From: Bombiscardovia nodaiensis
GTDB lineage: Bacteria; Actinomycetota; Actinomycetes; Actinomycetales; Bifidobacteriaceae
NCBI GenBank assembly: GCA_033127725.1
Contig: AP026798.1
Span: 1,240,001 to 1,304,000, forward strand
DNA: 64,000 nucleotides
Direction: 5' to 3'
Of this stretch, positions 26,949 through 36,476 are shown piece by piece. Each line of letters starts with the position of its first letter. The stretch's first letter is position 1. Made by a program: the position numbers and the translations under genes. Below the pieces are notes generated by a model. It did not search any database. It was given only the letters and a program-made list of their open reading frames with translations, and was not told the DNA's origin.

Positions 26949-27362
26949 CTAGTGCTCAATGACCTCTGCAGCATCCGTCTGTGGGGAAGGAGCCGGACTC
27001 GTACGCAGGTCAAGGCTGCTTGGGGGCACGTTTAGAGCACTTTGCCCACCCTGAGCAGGCTGATTATCGGGACTACTGAGCGAGGCCTGCTGGGCTGCCA
27101 TGGTCTGCTCCTGCTTCTTTCTGCGGTCCTGTCCGGCCTGATAAGCCAGGAGGAAGAAGAGGAAGAATATGATGGGCGAGCCAATATCGCGCACGCTGAA
27201 ATTGAGTGCATGTTGGGTAAAGAGCCAAAATACGAACGCTACCCAAGCAATCGGGAGTATAGCTCCCAGAGCAGGCTTACGGAAGTAGCCACAAGCTGCT
27301 TCGATAGCGACAAGCAAGATAACGACCAGGAAGATGAGTATCCCACCGAGTCCACTGAGCAT
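26949..27362 (-). CDS. Small membrane protein, paralogue of its downstream neighbour
   Basis: 137 residues from ATG 27362, chosen because GGGAGG lies 5 nt upstream; a start 34 codons earlier adds a non-conserved polar stretch. Three hydrophobic segments: ILIFLVVILLVAIEAACGYF, LGAILPIAWVAFVFWLF and IGSPIIFFLFFLLAYQ. A Gln/Ser/Pro-rich cytosolic tail follows. It shares the E-A-x-GYFRKPALG-x-x-x-P-x-x-W core with the 26545-26910 product. Function unknown. The two genes are 38 bp apart and probably co-transcribed. Confidence 0.65.
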   Translation of the reverse strand: MLSGLGGILIFLVVILLVAIEAACGYFRKPALGAILPIAWVAFVFWLFTQHALNFSVRDIGSPIIFFLFFLLAYQAGQDRRKKQEQTMAAQQASLSSPDNQPAQGGQSALNVPPSSLDLRTSPAPSPQTDAAEVIEH

Positions 27363-27656
27363 ATTGACCTCCCACTCGTTCACCCGTTGACGGGTAAACC
27401 TTATGGCCTTGCCACTCCCCGGCAGCAAACCCTCTTCACCTGACACGGCACCGTGCCGATGCAAATCAATCTACTCCTCAAGCCCGGCTCCCGCCAGCCA
27501 CGGTCACCATGTGGTCGAATTTGGACCGCTCAACAGCTGTACGCTCATCGTTCTCTCACAGCTGAAAGTGGCGGGTCTTTATACAATCGCTGGGCAGTGA
27601 CACGCCACTTTCATACTTTCACCGCTCGCTGGGCATGAGCACACAGCTAGAAAACT

Positions 27657-28355
27657 CTAGATGTCTTTGTGGGTGTAAATGTGCAGGGAGCAAGCCATAG
27701 AGATGGCTGTAGCAACTACGGCAACGAGCACGCCCAGTAGGACCGTCCGAACCGTGCTTGCCGAGAGAAAGTCGACAATGGAATTGAGGACAGCAAGCCA
27801 ATCTACGTGAATGCGAGAGACCAGCAGGGCCAGGACCAGTATCCCCAGGATGGCGAACATCATATATTTGAATACAGCTACCCCGCTGAACTTGTAGAGG
27901 AAGGGCAGCAGCATGTCGGAAACCAGCAGCACGAACAGGGCAGAGACACCGAGCACCCCCGGCACCGACACGTCGACTGACAGAGCGAAGATGGCAAAAA
28001 TCGCGGGCATAGTCAGCAGTCCTACAACAAACGCGACCACCACGAGGGCAGCGGTAATGTAGCGACCTATAACCTGATGAACGCGGTTAATAGGTACTAA
28101 ACCGTCCAGTCTCTGATCACCCATTTGCTCAGTCATTAAAAAGGGCCAAATAGCGTATACGGCAGTTGCCATAGCTAGGCCGGAGCAGAAGCCGCCAAAC
28201 AAGTAGCTACCAAAATCGCTGTCTTTAGGCAGAATGATAGCAACCACCAAGGCAAGCAGGGCTGGTATGTAGATGAGCCCGAGAATGCCGTTGGCCCTGC
28301 CGTAGGATTCGTTGCGGGCGTTGTCCAGCCGGACTTGGCTTACGATTTCATTCAT
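27657..28355 (-). CDS. ABC-2 type transporter permease of the YtrA-linked operon
   Basis: 232 residues, six hydrophobic segments, e.g. IYIPALLALVVAIILP, FGGFCSGLAMATAVYAIWPF, AALVVVAFVVGLLTMP and a last one of about 20 residues near the C-terminus. The soluble N-terminus (MNEIVSQVRLDNARNESYGR) and overall plan fit ABC-2-type permeases found beside GntR/YtrA regulators. Its ATG overlaps the ATPase stop by 4 nt, so both are made from one mRNA. The substrate is not known; related operons respond to cell-wall-active peptides in other Gram-positives, which is only an analogy here. Confidence 0.75.
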   Translation of the reverse strand: MNEIVSQVRLDNARNESYGRANGILGLIYIPALLALVVAIILPKDSDFGSYLFGGFCSGLAMATAVYAIWPFLMTEQMGDQRLDGLVPINRVHQVIGRYITAALVVVAFVVGLLTMPAIFAIFALSVDVSVPGVLGVSALFVLLVSDMLLPFLYKFSGVAVFKYMMFAILGILVLALLVSRIHVDWLAVLNSIVDFLSASTVRTVLLGVLVAVVATAISMACSLHIYTHKDI

Positions 28356-29374
28356 GACTGAGTCTCCTCTCCAGATACCTGCTGCTTACTACTTGCCGCC
28401 TGCTGCCCGCCCCTAGGGCTGACTTGCGTTTGCTTGGACGTAAGCCGGATAATGTCATCGAAGGCCGGTCGCTCCACGCTGTACCGTTCCTGAACGCTTC
28501 CACTGACCTGTCCACCTGGAGCTTGAGCTCCTCCGGCCGACACGAATGCTTGCAGGTGTTCGCTAGCGACGAGCGCGTCGAAGCCCGTAGCAAATTCGTA
28601 GATGCCTACTGCCAGCGCCTTTTGTGAGGGATTCAAGTCGCCGGGAGCCCCGTGGACCAGCTGGAAGGCATCTTCAAATTCGTCGCGCGGGCCGGTGTAG
28701 TAGAGGGAGCCTTCGTTGATGTAGGTAATGAAATCGGCTACCTGCTCCAGGTCAGAGGTGATGTGGGTGGAGAAGAGGACCGCGTGCTGGCCGTCGGCTA
28801 TGTAGTCTGCCAGGAGGTCCATCAGTTCATCACGGGCTAAGACATCTAATCCAGACGTGGGCTCGTCTAAAATCAGCAGGCGGGCGTCGTGGCTCAAGGC
28901 TACGGCCAGCATGAGCTTCATCTGCATGCCGCGCGAAAGCTCCTTGACCTTCTTCTTCGGCTCGAGTCCAAAACGCTCTATGTAGCCTTGAAAGGCCTCC
29001 TGCTTCCAGGAAGGATACAGGGGCGCCATAGCCTTGCCGCACTTGGCCACGGTCCACAGATTGATGAAGTACGAGCTGTCGAACACTACTCCCAGCTGGG
29101 ATTTGACAGCCTCTTCTCGGGCGATGTTGTCCATACCGAGCACTTCGATTGAACCCCGGTCGCGCTTGGTCATGTTGAGTATGAGCCGAATGAGGGTAGA
29201 CTTGCCGGCACCATTGGGCCCAATCAGGCCCATAATATAGCCTAAGGGCAAGTCGAAGGTAATGTCGTCCAAGCTGAATGAGCTGGCCGCTGTGCCTGAC
29301 TTCTGCGGGTAGCTTTTGCTCACACCGTTCACTCGTAGGGCGTATTGGATCCCGCCCGGACTGCTCTGATTCAT
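28352..29374 (-). CDS. ABC transporter ATP-binding protein of the YtrA-linked operon
   Basis: 340 residues. Walker A is IGPNGAGKSTLIRLILNM (residues about 52-69). The signature is ELSRGMQMKLMLAVALS, a variant of LSGGQ typical for this subgroup. Walker B is LLILDEPTSGLDVLARDELM, and the H-loop is VLFSTHITSDLEQVADFI. The C-terminal 120 residues form an accessory domain ending in a Ser/Gln-rich tail. Middle gene of GntR-ATPase-permease, 25 bp after the regulator and overlapping the permease by 4 nt. Confidence 0.85.
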   Translation of the reverse strand: MNQSSPGGIQYALRVNGVSKSYPQKSGTAASSFSLDDITFDLPLGYIMGLIGPNGAGKSTLIRLILNMTKRDRGSIEVLGMDNIAREEAVKSQLGVVFDSSYFINLWTVAKCGKAMAPLYPSWKQEAFQGYIERFGLEPKKKVKELSRGMQMKLMLAVALSHDARLLILDEPTSGLDVLARDELMDLLADYIADGQHAVLFSTHITSDLEQVADFITYINEGSLYYTGPRDEFEDAFQLVHGAPGDLNPSQKALAVGIYEFATGFDALVASEHLQAFVSAGGAQAPGGQVSGSVQERYSVERPAFDDIIRLTSKQTQVSPRGGQQAASSKQQVSGEETQS

Positions 29375-29399
29375 GCTAGTTTTCCTTCGCTCTCAGCCA

Positions 29400-29792
29400 T
29401 CATTGCTCGCTAGAAGACGGATACAGAGCCGCTGCCTGGTCCAACATGGTGTGCAGTTCCCCTATGCCGATGTCAGCCTGGCGCGCTTCTTGTACCACCC
29501 GCTCTAGGCCCGCCTGGACTTGCTCGGCCAGCTGCTCCTGCATGCGCTCGCTCCCCGAACTCATCACGAACGTGCCCTTGCCCTGAATATTCTCCAGGAT
29601 TCCCTCTTGGGCGAGTTCGTTGTAAGCGCGAGTTACGGTCAGCACGGAGATGCGCAGGTCCTTGGCCAAGGTGCGCAGGGAAGGCAAGGCCTGGCCTGCT
29701 GCCAAGTCACCGCTCAAGACGGCAGCTCGTATCTGGTCTTCTATCTGCTGATAGATGGGTCTACCGGACACGGATGAGATGATCAGTTTCAC
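29400..29792 (-). CDS. GntR family transcriptional regulator, YtrA subfamily
   Basis: 130 residues. The N-terminal winged helix (residues about 10-75) contains PIYQQIEDQIRAAVLSGDLA, LPSLRTLAKDLRISVLTVTR and LAQEGILENIQGKGTFV, standard for GntR proteins. The short C-terminal helical tail of about 50 residues marks the YtrA type, which dimerises without a metabolite domain. First gene of the operon; it probably represses its own promoter through the inverted repeat at 29867-29892. Confidence 0.88.
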   Translation of the reverse strand: MKLIISSVSGRPIYQQIEDQIRAAVLSGDLAAGQALPSLRTLAKDLRISVLTVTRAYNELAQEGILENIQGKGTFVMSSGSERMQEQLAEQVQAGLERVVQEARQADIGIGELHTMLDQAAALYPSSSEQ

Positions 29793-29866
29793 CCAAGCCC
29801 CTTTCTGTTGTAGTGGTGACAGGGCAGGCCTAGCGCAGATACCGGGTGCGCCATATGCACTGTTTT

Positions 29867-29908
29867 ACTGTCATATAACACTATATAACAGTTTGGCGAA
29901 GTGTGCAA
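29867..29908 (-). promoter_or_regulatory. Promoter and overlapping operator of the GntR-ABC operon
   Basis: On the minus strand: -35 TTGCAC (29903-29908), 17-bp spacer, -10 TATAGT (29880-29885). The inverted repeat ACTGTTATATA-N4-TATATGACAGT (29867-29892, one mismatch) covers the -10, so a bound regulator would block polymerase. Confidence 0.7.
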
Positions 29909-29974
29909 GTCAGGAGCATAACAGTTGTCGAGGGCGGCACAGCTGCAGCCGCTCGTCCCTTCCTGCGGTTGCTT

Positions 29975-30673
29975 TTAGAGGGTGGCAGGGGCCTGCGCGA
30001 AATCGTAGATAGCACCGTCGGCCTCAGCCTCAATGGTTGGCCAATCCTGAGCTGACGACTCGTCATACATGGCCCAGGCCTTCATCCCGGCCCGATGGGC
30101 CGAGCGAACCGCTACCAGTAGATCCTCAAAAACCGTGCAGTCAGCTGGTTCAACTCTCAGTTGCCGGGCAGCCAGCAGGTAAATCGTCGGTTCTTCCTTG
30201 CCAATGCTCTGAGCATCATCCACACTGCAGACGTGGTCAAAGCAGGCCGTCATTTGCGCGTGTTCGAGCGCGGCCTGCCGCAAGCGGGGAGGTAGACTCG
30301 TGGCCACAGCAAGTTTGGCTCCGCTGGCCTTGAGCGAAGCCAGGTATTGCAGGGCGTGCGGCTTGGGTTGCACAGCGGTCGCATAGAGCAACTGCGCATC
30401 GTCATTCCACTCGTCGACGAGGGCTTGAGGCTCTTCGCGCAAACCGAACCGCTCAATCGTATATCTCGCAATAGCGCCTGTCTGCATGGAAGCCACTGCG
30501 GAGGCATAGTCTGCTGGCATGTCAATCTGGCGGCGGGCAAAAAACCGCCTGTCGATCTCCTGCCAAATGCCCATAGAATCCAAGAGCGTACCGTCTAAAT
30601 CGAAAATAGCAGCCTTGCCAACGTTCGCTGTCTGTGATGCTCCTCTTCCAACCTGCTGCCTGCTGTCTGCCAT
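29975..30673 (-). CDS. HAD-IA family hydrolase (beta-phosphoglucomutase-like)
   Basis: 232 residues. Motif I is AAIFDLDGTLLDSMGIWQEI near residue 22, motif II is LAVATSLPPRLRQAALEH, and the motif III/IV region is GKEEPTIYLLAARQLRVEPA followed by CTVFEDLLVAVRSAHRAGM. The cap helices lie between motifs I and II. In motif IV the usual ED/S-x-x-G-x-x-A-A reads FEDLLVAVRSA, with L in place of the S/Y and V in place of the Gly. Probably a sugar-phosphate phosphatase or mutase; substrate unknown. It lies 47 bp downstream of recN on the same strand. Confidence 0.8.
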   Translation of the reverse strand: MADSRQQVGRGASQTANVGKAAIFDLDGTLLDSMGIWQEIDRRFFARRQIDMPADYASAVASMQTGAIARYTIERFGLREEPQALVDEWNDDAQLLYATAVQPKPHALQYLASLKASGAKLAVATSLPPRLRQAALEHAQMTACFDHVCSVDDAQSIGKEEPTIYLLAARQLRVEPADCTVFEDLLVAVRSAHRAGMKAWAMYDESSAQDWPTIEAEADGAIYDFAQAPATL

Positions 30674-30720
30674 AGTCTGAGTCCCTCGTCGATGGTGAAA
30701 TGTTTTGTCTCAGCACAGCC

Positions 30721-32490
30721 CTAGAGGCGGCTCGATGCCAGGAGTTCACGGGCATGGTCCAAGGAGGTCTGCGACTCGCTGCCAGCCAGCATTCGCGCTA
30801 TCTCCTGCTCGCGCTGGATGCCAGTCACTTCCTCCACGCTCGTGCTAGCCGCATCCTGACCCGTCGTCTTCGCCAGCACGAACTGCCGGTCTGCCCAAGA
30901 AGCCACCTGGGCCAGATGCGTCACGACAATCACCTGAGCACTTTGAGCCAGCTGGGCCAGGCGCTTACCCAACTCCACGGCTGCCTTACCACCGACTCCA
31001 GCATCGACCTCGTCGAAAATAAAGGTCATCCGCTCCCCAGGTGCAGGGCGCAGCTGGCCCCCACTCTCGGGCGATTTCTTGCTCTTAGGGCGCGAATGCC
31101 CCGGGGAAGGACTGGTGCCCTTGGCTTGAGCGGCAGTCAGCTCCATAGCGAGCATCAACCGGCTCAACTCACCGCCAGAAGCAGACGAGCCCATAGGCAG
31201 CTGCGGGGAGCCGGGAAAGGGTGTAAAGAGAAAGGCAACGTCGTCCAGCCCATGGGCATCCAAATCGGCAGCCGCCCGCTGGCGAACGCGGACCTGTAAA
31301 CCAGCACCGGCCATAGCCAAAGCTGCCAGCTCCCGGCTCACCTGCTCCCCCAAAGCTTTGCCCGCTGCCGCCCGCTTCACGCTCAGGGCCTGGGCGGCCT
31401 GGAGTGCGGCTGAGCGGGCCTGGTCACACTCCTCCTGCAGGGCCTGTAGGCGCTCAGGCGAAGCGTCCATGTCTTCCAGGTCAAACTGCGCCTGCTCCCG
31501 CCAGCCCAACACATCTTCAATCGTGGGCCCCCAGCGCCCCTTGAGCTCCTCGAGGTCGTGAATACGGGCGTTGATCTTGTCTAGATCGCCCTCCTGAGAG
31601 TCTGGGTCAATGAGCTGGGAGAGATTGAAAACCAGGTCTGAGAGGTCGGCGTTCATCGAATGCAGGCGCTCTATGCTCTCCTCAAAGAGACCGCTCACGC
31701 CAGCCGAGGCCAGGGATTGACTGGCCTGACCAATCAGACCGGCCACGCTCGGGGCGTCAATGTCCACGTCCAGCTGTGTAGAGTCCAGAGCCGCCAGGGC
31801 ACCGGTGACGGCCTGGGTAATCTGCGCGGCGTGTTCTATGCGCTCACGCTGCTCTTTCAGGCTCTCATCCTCGCCAGGCTGCGGGTCCACCCGATCAATC
31901 CGGTTGATAGACTCACGCAGGTAGTCAGCCTGCTGGATAGCCCCCGCCTGCTGGTCACTGAGCTTGGCCAGCTTCGTTTCCAACTCTTGCAGCTGCTGCC
32001 AGCAGACACGGTAGGCTTCGAGCTCAAGCCGGTCCCCAGCAAAACTGTCCAGGAAATCGCGTTGCTTAGCCGGCGAAGCCATCCGCAGCTGATCCGACTG
32101 TCCGTGGATAGTGACCAAGTACTCGCTCAGCTGCCCCAAGAGCGAGCGGGGCACCGTGCGGCCGTTGAGTAGGGACCGTGAGCGTCCCTCCTCGGGCACG
32201 GACCGGGCCAAAAAAATCTGCCCATCTTCCGGTTCAAATCCTGCCTCTTCTACGAGGCGCAGGGCCGGTGCGCCCTCATCCAAGCTAAATACACCTTGGG
32301 CCCAGGAGGATTCCTTGCCCGGCCTGACCCGGGCGGATTGCGCTGGTGCGCCCGAGATAAGGCCTATAGCATTGAGAAGCATGGACTTACCGGCACCAGT
32401 TTCACCAGTGATAGCAGTCATTCCACTGGCCGGGGTCAGTCGCGCTTGTGTAATTGGGCCGAGGTCCTTCACTTCAAGTTCTTCAAGCAT
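30721..32490 (-). CDS. recN: DNA repair protein RecN (SMC-like ATPase)
   Basis: 589 residues, slightly longer than typical. Acts in double-strand break repair. Walker A is GETGAGKS at residues 29-36; the coiled-coil arms run from about 155 to 375; the C-terminal ATPase half has the signature SSASGGELSRLMLAMELTAA and Walker B MTFIFDEVDAGVGGKAAVEL. A Ser/Lys/Pro-rich insertion (KGTSPSPGHSRPKSKKSPES) sits between signature and Walker B. The start overlaps the nadK stop by 8 nt, a common actinobacterial pairing. Confidence 0.95.
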   Translation of the reverse strand: MLEELEVKDLGPITQARLTPASGMTAITGETGAGKSMLLNAIGLISGAPAQSARVRPGKESSWAQGVFSLDEGAPALRLVEEAGFEPEDGQIFLARSVPEEGRSRSLLNGRTVPRSLLGQLSEYLVTIHGQSDQLRMASPAKQRDFLDSFAGDRLELEAYRVCWQQLQELETKLAKLSDQQAGAIQQADYLRESINRIDRVDPQPGEDESLKEQRERIEHAAQITQAVTGALAALDSTQLDVDIDAPSVAGLIGQASQSLASAGVSGLFEESIERLHSMNADLSDLVFNLSQLIDPDSQEGDLDKINARIHDLEELKGRWGPTIEDVLGWREQAQFDLEDMDASPERLQALQEECDQARSAALQAAQALSVKRAAAGKALGEQVSRELAALAMAGAGLQVRVRQRAAADLDAHGLDDVAFLFTPFPGSPQLPMGSSASGGELSRLMLAMELTAAQAKGTSPSPGHSRPKSKKSPESGGQLRPAPGERMTFIFDEVDAGVGGKAAVELGKRLAQLAQSAQVIVVTHLAQVASWADRQFVLAKTTGQDAASTSVEEVTGIQREQEIARMLAGSESQTSLDHARELLASSRL

Positions 32491-33400
32491 GGCTGCCCTC
32501 CCCCGCTGCCTGTCCGGGCTGGGTCTTGCTCCTCTGCTCCCGCCAGCCGACTACCGGCAGGTCAAACTTGCTCACCAGCCGTTGGGTGAAGGAGACGCCA
32601 GAGAGGCGGGCCAGACGAAAGATGTCGTGCGACTGGCGAACCGTGACCCTTGAGCCGCACGGCACCGAGAGCTGGCGGCGACCGTCGCAGCAAATCCACC
32701 CGTCGGAGGCTGAGTCATTGAGTAGATCAATCGTAAACGTTGAGCGCGGTCCAATAATGAGCGAACGAGCAAAGAGAGCATGAGCCGCTATGGGCACCAT
32801 TTGCAGGGATTGGGCGTCCGGCCAGACAATGGGCCCTCCGGCGGAAAATGCGTAGGCCGTTGACCCGGTCGGTGTAGCCACAATCACACCATCACAGCCG
32901 TAGGAGGACATCTCCACATCGTCCACTTTCAGGCTGACTTCGATCATTTTGCCCCGGTCATAGCGTTCCAAGGTCATATCGTTCAAAGCCCAGTCAGTGA
33001 GCGGCTTGCTGGCTCCGGGCAGCCACAGATCTACGTGGGCCACCATACGCTCGTCAATGGAGTAGTCGTGCGCCGCCACTTTGCCAATGGCTTCGCCGAT
33101 TTGGAAGCTCTCGAATTCAGCCAAGAACCCCACATGCCCCAAGTTCACACCCAGAATAGGGACACCCGTGCAGTTGACAAGCTCGGCTGCCCTCAAAATT
33201 GTGCCGTCTCCCCCGAGCACGATCACAATTTCAGTGTCGGGATCAACCTTCTGGTACGGTTCGCCAAAGGCCGGTGCCTCGCTGTTATCGATGATGGAGA
33301 CCTGGAAGCCATCGCGCTTGAGTTGACTCAAGGCCTCAGTCACAATATTGCTGGAGCGCACCCTCTGGTGGGTCACTACTACAGCTTTCCGCTGGCTCAT
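32483..33400 (-). CDS. nadK: NAD kinase
   Basis: 305 residues. Phosphorylates NAD to NADP. The GGDGT motif is in IVIVLGGDGTILRAAELVN near residue 60, and the second conserved block GCDGVIVATPTGSTAYAFSA GG is intact. A third is WICCDGRRQL. The last 35 residues are variable, rich in R/Q/G. Upstream of and overlapping recN. nadD and nadE also lie in this window, but in separate operons. Confidence 0.94.
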   Translation of the reverse strand: MSQRKAVVVTHQRVRSSNIVTEALSQLKRDGFQVSIIDNSEAPAFGEPYQKVDPDTEIVIVLGGDGTILRAAELVNCTGVPILGVNLGHVGFLAEFESFQIGEAIGKVAAHDYSIDERMVAHVDLWLPGASKPLTDWALNDMTLERYDRGKMIEVSLKVDDVEMSSYGCDGVIVATPTGSTAYAFSAGGPIVWPDAQSLQMVPIAAHALFARSLIIGPRSTFTIDLLNDSASDGWICCDGRRQLSVPCGSRVTVRQSHDIFRLARLSGVSFTQRLVSKFDLPVVGWREQRSKTQPGQAAGEGSHA

Positions 33401-33455
33401 CGCTCATCTCCTCTCAGCTTGACTCAGCTGGACACACATATTAGTCCCCGTAGTC

Positions 33456-34829
33456 TTACGCACTGCGCAGATGCTGACTTGACTCCTGCAAGTCCCCCTT
33501 GGCCACGTAGACCACCGGTCTGGTCCCGTCCACAGCTTGGTCATCCACCAGCACCCTCGCCACATCGTCGCGCTCTGGAATCTCGTACATAGCTGTCTCC
33601 AGAGTTTTCTCAATGATCGAACGAAGCCCTCGCGCCCCGACCCCCGCCTGGAGGGCCTGCTGAGCAATCCGCTCAACCGCGTCATCGGTGAAAGTCAGAT
33701 CCACCCCGTCGTCCAAGAACATGCGCTGGTACTGCTTGACCAGGGCGTTGCTGGGCTGCGTCAGCACCTGCTGGAGTTGGGTCTGGTCCAGCTTGCTCAA
33801 GCTCGAGACGACAGGCAGTCTACCAACAAATTCAGGCAGGAGGCCGAAGTTCTCCAGGTCGTCAGCATTCACCTGCTTCAAGAGCTGCTCACGGGCAATT
33901 TCCTGGTCGTGCCAGTGAGCCCCAAACCCCGACTCGTGCATACCCAGGCGCTCCTGAATAATGTCTTCCAACCCCACAAAGGCCCCGCCACAGATGAAGA
34001 GCACGTTGCGGGTGTCAATCTGTACACTCTCCTGCTCCCGGTGCTTGCGCGAACCCTCGAGCGGCACGTTTGCCAGCGTGCCCTCAATGATTTTCAAGAG
34101 CGCCTGCTGGACGCCCTCACCGGACACATCGCGGGTAATGGACGTGTTCTCGCCAAATTTACGCGCTATCTTGTCGATTTCGTCTATGTAAATAATCCCC
34201 TGCTGAGCCTGCTCAATGTCGCCGTCAGCAGCCTGTAGGAGGCGCTGCAAGATAGTTTCCACGTCGTCTCCCACGTAACCCGCCTCAGTCAGCGTGGTGG
34301 CATCTACGATGACGAAGGGCACATGCATAATGCGCGCCAGGGACTGCGCCAGGTAGGTTTTGCCGACACCAGTAGGGCCTAGGAGCAAAATATTCGACTT
34401 ATCTATCTCAACCTGGTTCAAGTCAGGCTCACCCGAGCCTGGGAGTGCCGCAGGGGGCAGAGTTGATCCCTGGGTCGCAGACTCACCGGCTTCTTCTTTG
34501 AGCCGGGTAGCCGCGCGCTCCCGCTCCCGTTCCATACGAATGCGTTTATAGTGGTTGTACACGGCCACGGCCAAGGTGCGTTTCGCCGCATCTTGCCCCA
34601 CCACATACTGGTCCAAGTGGGCTACGATTCGACTGGGAGCCGGCAACTCGAAGGGCTGAGCTTGCGCCTCTTCAGCCTTGTCTTGCGAGAGAATTTGCAC
34701 GCACAGGGCCACACACTCGTCACAAATGGCTGAAGTGGGGCCTTTAATCAGCTTGCGGACTTGCTTCTCGTTTTTTCCGCAGAAGTCACAGCGAAAGAGG
34801 CCCTCATTGTAGTTGACGACTCGACCCAT
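33456..34829 (-). CDS. clpX: ATP-dependent Clp protease ATP-binding subunit ClpX
   Basis: 457 residues, ATG with AAAAGGAG upstream. Unfoldase that feeds ClpP. The N-terminal zinc-binding domain has Cys14, 17, 36 and 39. Walker A is [20 protein letters not shown], Walker B is [16 protein letters not shown], and the arginine finger/sensor region is [21 protein letters not shown] Pro/Gly/Ser-rich insert of about 25 residues ([20 protein letters not shown]) precedes Walker A. Followed upstream by clpP2, clpP1 and tig on the same strand, the usual protein-quality-control cluster. Confidence 0.96.
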   Translation of the reverse strand: MGRVVNYNEGLFRCDFCGKNEKQVRKLIKGPTSAICDECVALCVQILSQDKAEEAQAQPFELPAPSRIVAHLDQYVVGQDAAKRTLAVAVYNHYKRIRMERERERAATRLKEEAGESATQGSTLPPAALPGSGEPDLNQVEIDKSNILLLGPTGVGKTYLAQSLARIMHVPFVIVDATTLTEAGYVGDDVETILQRLLQAADGDIEQAQQGIIYIDEIDKIARKFGENTSITRDVSGEGVQQALLKIIEGTLANVPLEGSRKHREQESVQIDTRNVLFICGGAFVGLEDIIQERLGMHESGFGAHWHDQEIAREQLLKQVNADDLENFGLLPEFVGRLPVVSSLSKLDQTQLQQVLTQPSNALVKQYQRMFLDDGVDLTFTDDAVERIAQQALQAGVGARGLRSIIEKTLETAMYEIPERDDVARVLVDDQAVDGTRPVVYVAKGDLQESSQHLRSA

Positions 34830-35016
34830 GCCTTGGCTCCTTTTCCTTACTGCTTCTCCCAGTCCATATTACGCGGGCAGCTGGTCCAAGTGAATTTCAG
34901 CAGCCAATGTGGTCGAATGTGGCGCGGACTCGCACCAATGGGGATAGGTAAGTCCCCGGGCTAGCGAACTAACTCGAGGACTTTGCTGATAGGGCAGCCC
35001 AGAGAACAGTACGAGA

Positions 35017-35688
35017 CTACTTACGGTTCTCCAGCACTTCGTCGACCATGCCGTAGGTCTTGGCCTCGGCAGCAGTCAAAATCGTGTCTACTTCGATGTC
35101 TTTGCGAATCTTTTCCACATCTTGACCGGTGTGCTTAGCCAGCGTTTCCTCCAGCCAATTGCGCATTCTCAGCATTTCCTTGGCCTGGATTTCAATCTCC
35201 GTCGCCTTGCCGAAGTCCTGCTGCATAGCCGGCTGGTGGATGAGCACGCGGGCGTTGGGCAGAATCAGCCGCTTGCCCTTGGTACCTGCCGCCAGCAAAA
35301 TTGCAGCCGCCGAAGCAGCCTGGCCCAGGCATACGGTCTGCACATCTGGCTTGATGTACTGCATGGTGTCGTAAATGGCGGTCATAGCGGTCATGGAACC
35401 GCCGGGAGAATTGATGTAGATCACCACATCCCGGTTAGGGTCCTGGCTCTCCAAGACCAACAGCTGGGCCATAATATCGTCCGCAGAGGTGTCGTCCACC
35501 TGCACGCCCATGAAAATGATGCGGTCGTCAAAGAGCCTGGTATAGGGGTCCTGCCGCTTAAAGCCGTATGGCGTTTTCTCCTCGAACTGCGGGAGAACGT
35601 ACCTGTTTTGAGGACTGACAGCAGCCATCCCCACGGGGCCAGCCAAGCGCTGAGCGCGAGCTACGAACTGTGCTTCTTCAGATGCCAA
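35017..35688 (-). CDS. clpP2: ATP-dependent Clp protease proteolytic subunit ClpP2
   Basis: 223 residues from TTG 35688; its GGGGAG lies across the clpP1 stop, 6-7 nt before the TTG. Serine protease of the Clp chamber: Ser in CLGQAASAAAILLAAGTKGK, His in ARVLIHQPAMQ, Asp further on. Actinobacteria need two different ClpP rings; the short gap (3 bp) to clpP1 fits joint production. The 187-bp gap to clpX suggests clpX also has its own promoter. Confidence 0.93.
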   Translation of the reverse strand: MASEEAQFVARAQRLAGPVGMAAVSPQNRYVLPQFEEKTPYGFKRQDPYTRLFDDRIIFMGVQVDDTSADDIMAQLLVLESQDPNRDVVIYINSPGGSMTAMTAIYDTMQYIKPDVQTVCLGQAASAAAILLAAGTKGKRLILPNARVLIHQPAMQQDFGKATEIEIQAKEMLRMRNWLEETLAKHTGQDVEKIRKDIEVDTILTAAEAKTYGMVDEVLENRK

Positions 35689-35691
35689 AAT

Positions 35692-36309
35692 TCACTCCCC
35701 TTTGTTGGTCTGCATAGTGCCGTGAGTAGTCACGATCTTGTCCACGAACCCATACTCCAGAGCCTCTTGGGCGTTGAACCAGTGGTCGTACTCGTTGTCC
35801 CGGTAAATCTCTTCGAGCGTGTGGCCAGTCTGATCGGCCGTCAGCTGGGAAAGCGTCTTCTTCATGTCCATAATCAGCTCAGCATTGATGCGCACATCGG
35901 TAGCAGTACCGCCGACACCGCCCGAAGGCTGGTGCATCAGAACGCGGGCATGCGAGGTGATGAAGCGCTTGCCCTTCGTGCCAGACGAAAGCAGGAACTG
36001 ACCCATTGACGCAGCCATGCCTACAGCCACAGTGGCCACATCAGGCTCAATGAGCTGCATGGTGTCATAAATAGCCATGCCAGCAGTAATTGAACCGCCT
36101 GGCGAATTGATATAGAGCCAGATGTCTTTCTTTGGGTCTTCAGCAGCCAGCATCAGCATCTGCGCGCAGATGACGTTCGCATTGGCGTCCTTAACCTCAT
36201 CGCCCAGCCAGATAATACGATCTTTGAGTAGCCGGTTGAAAATTGGATCAGTTGGCGAGGGAACTTCCCCCTCCTCCATGACGGGCATAGTTGCAAGAGA
36301 ATTGCTCAC
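35692..36309 (-). CDS. clpP1: ATP-dependent Clp protease proteolytic subunit ClpP1
   Basis: 205 residues from GTG 36309, chosen because AAAGGAG lies 5 nt upstream; an ATG 7 codons earlier has no ribosome site. Catalytic Ser in [20 protein letters not shown], His in [11 protein letters not shown]; the [17 protein letters not shown] strand is intact. Pairs with ClpP2. The promoter would lie in the 82 bp between this start and the bidirectional hairpin at 36392-36453. Confidence 0.93.
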   Translation of the reverse strand: MSNSLATMPVMEEGEVPSPTDPIFNRLLKDRIIWLGDEVKDANANVICAQMLMLAAEDPKKDIWLYINSPGGSITAGMAIYDTMQLIEPDVATVAVGMAASMGQFLLSSGTKGKRFITSHARVLMHQPSGGVGGTATDVRINAELIMDMKKTLSQLTADQTGHTLEEIYRDNEYDHWFNAQEALEYGFVDKIVTTHGTMQTNKGE

Positions 36310-36391
36310 CGTGTCTCCTTTGATGTACATTCCATACTTTGCAAGCCTACCGCTTCAGCCTGACCGTTGGGCCTGGTTGTGCTACTTGCGC

Positions 36392-36453
36392 AAAAGCCGC
36401 GCCCAGGGCTGATTTGAGGAATAACCCCTGAATCAGCGCCCAGCGCGGCTTTT
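36392..36453 (-). terminator. Rho-independent terminator after tig
   Basis: Outer stem AAAAGCCGCGC/GCGCGGCTTTT (36392-36402, 36443-36453) with an imperfect inner stem; runs of T/A on both sides make it usable in either direction. It separates tig from clpP1. Confidence 0.8.
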
Positions 36454-36476
36454 TGTGTACGAAATCAGACCTGCAA

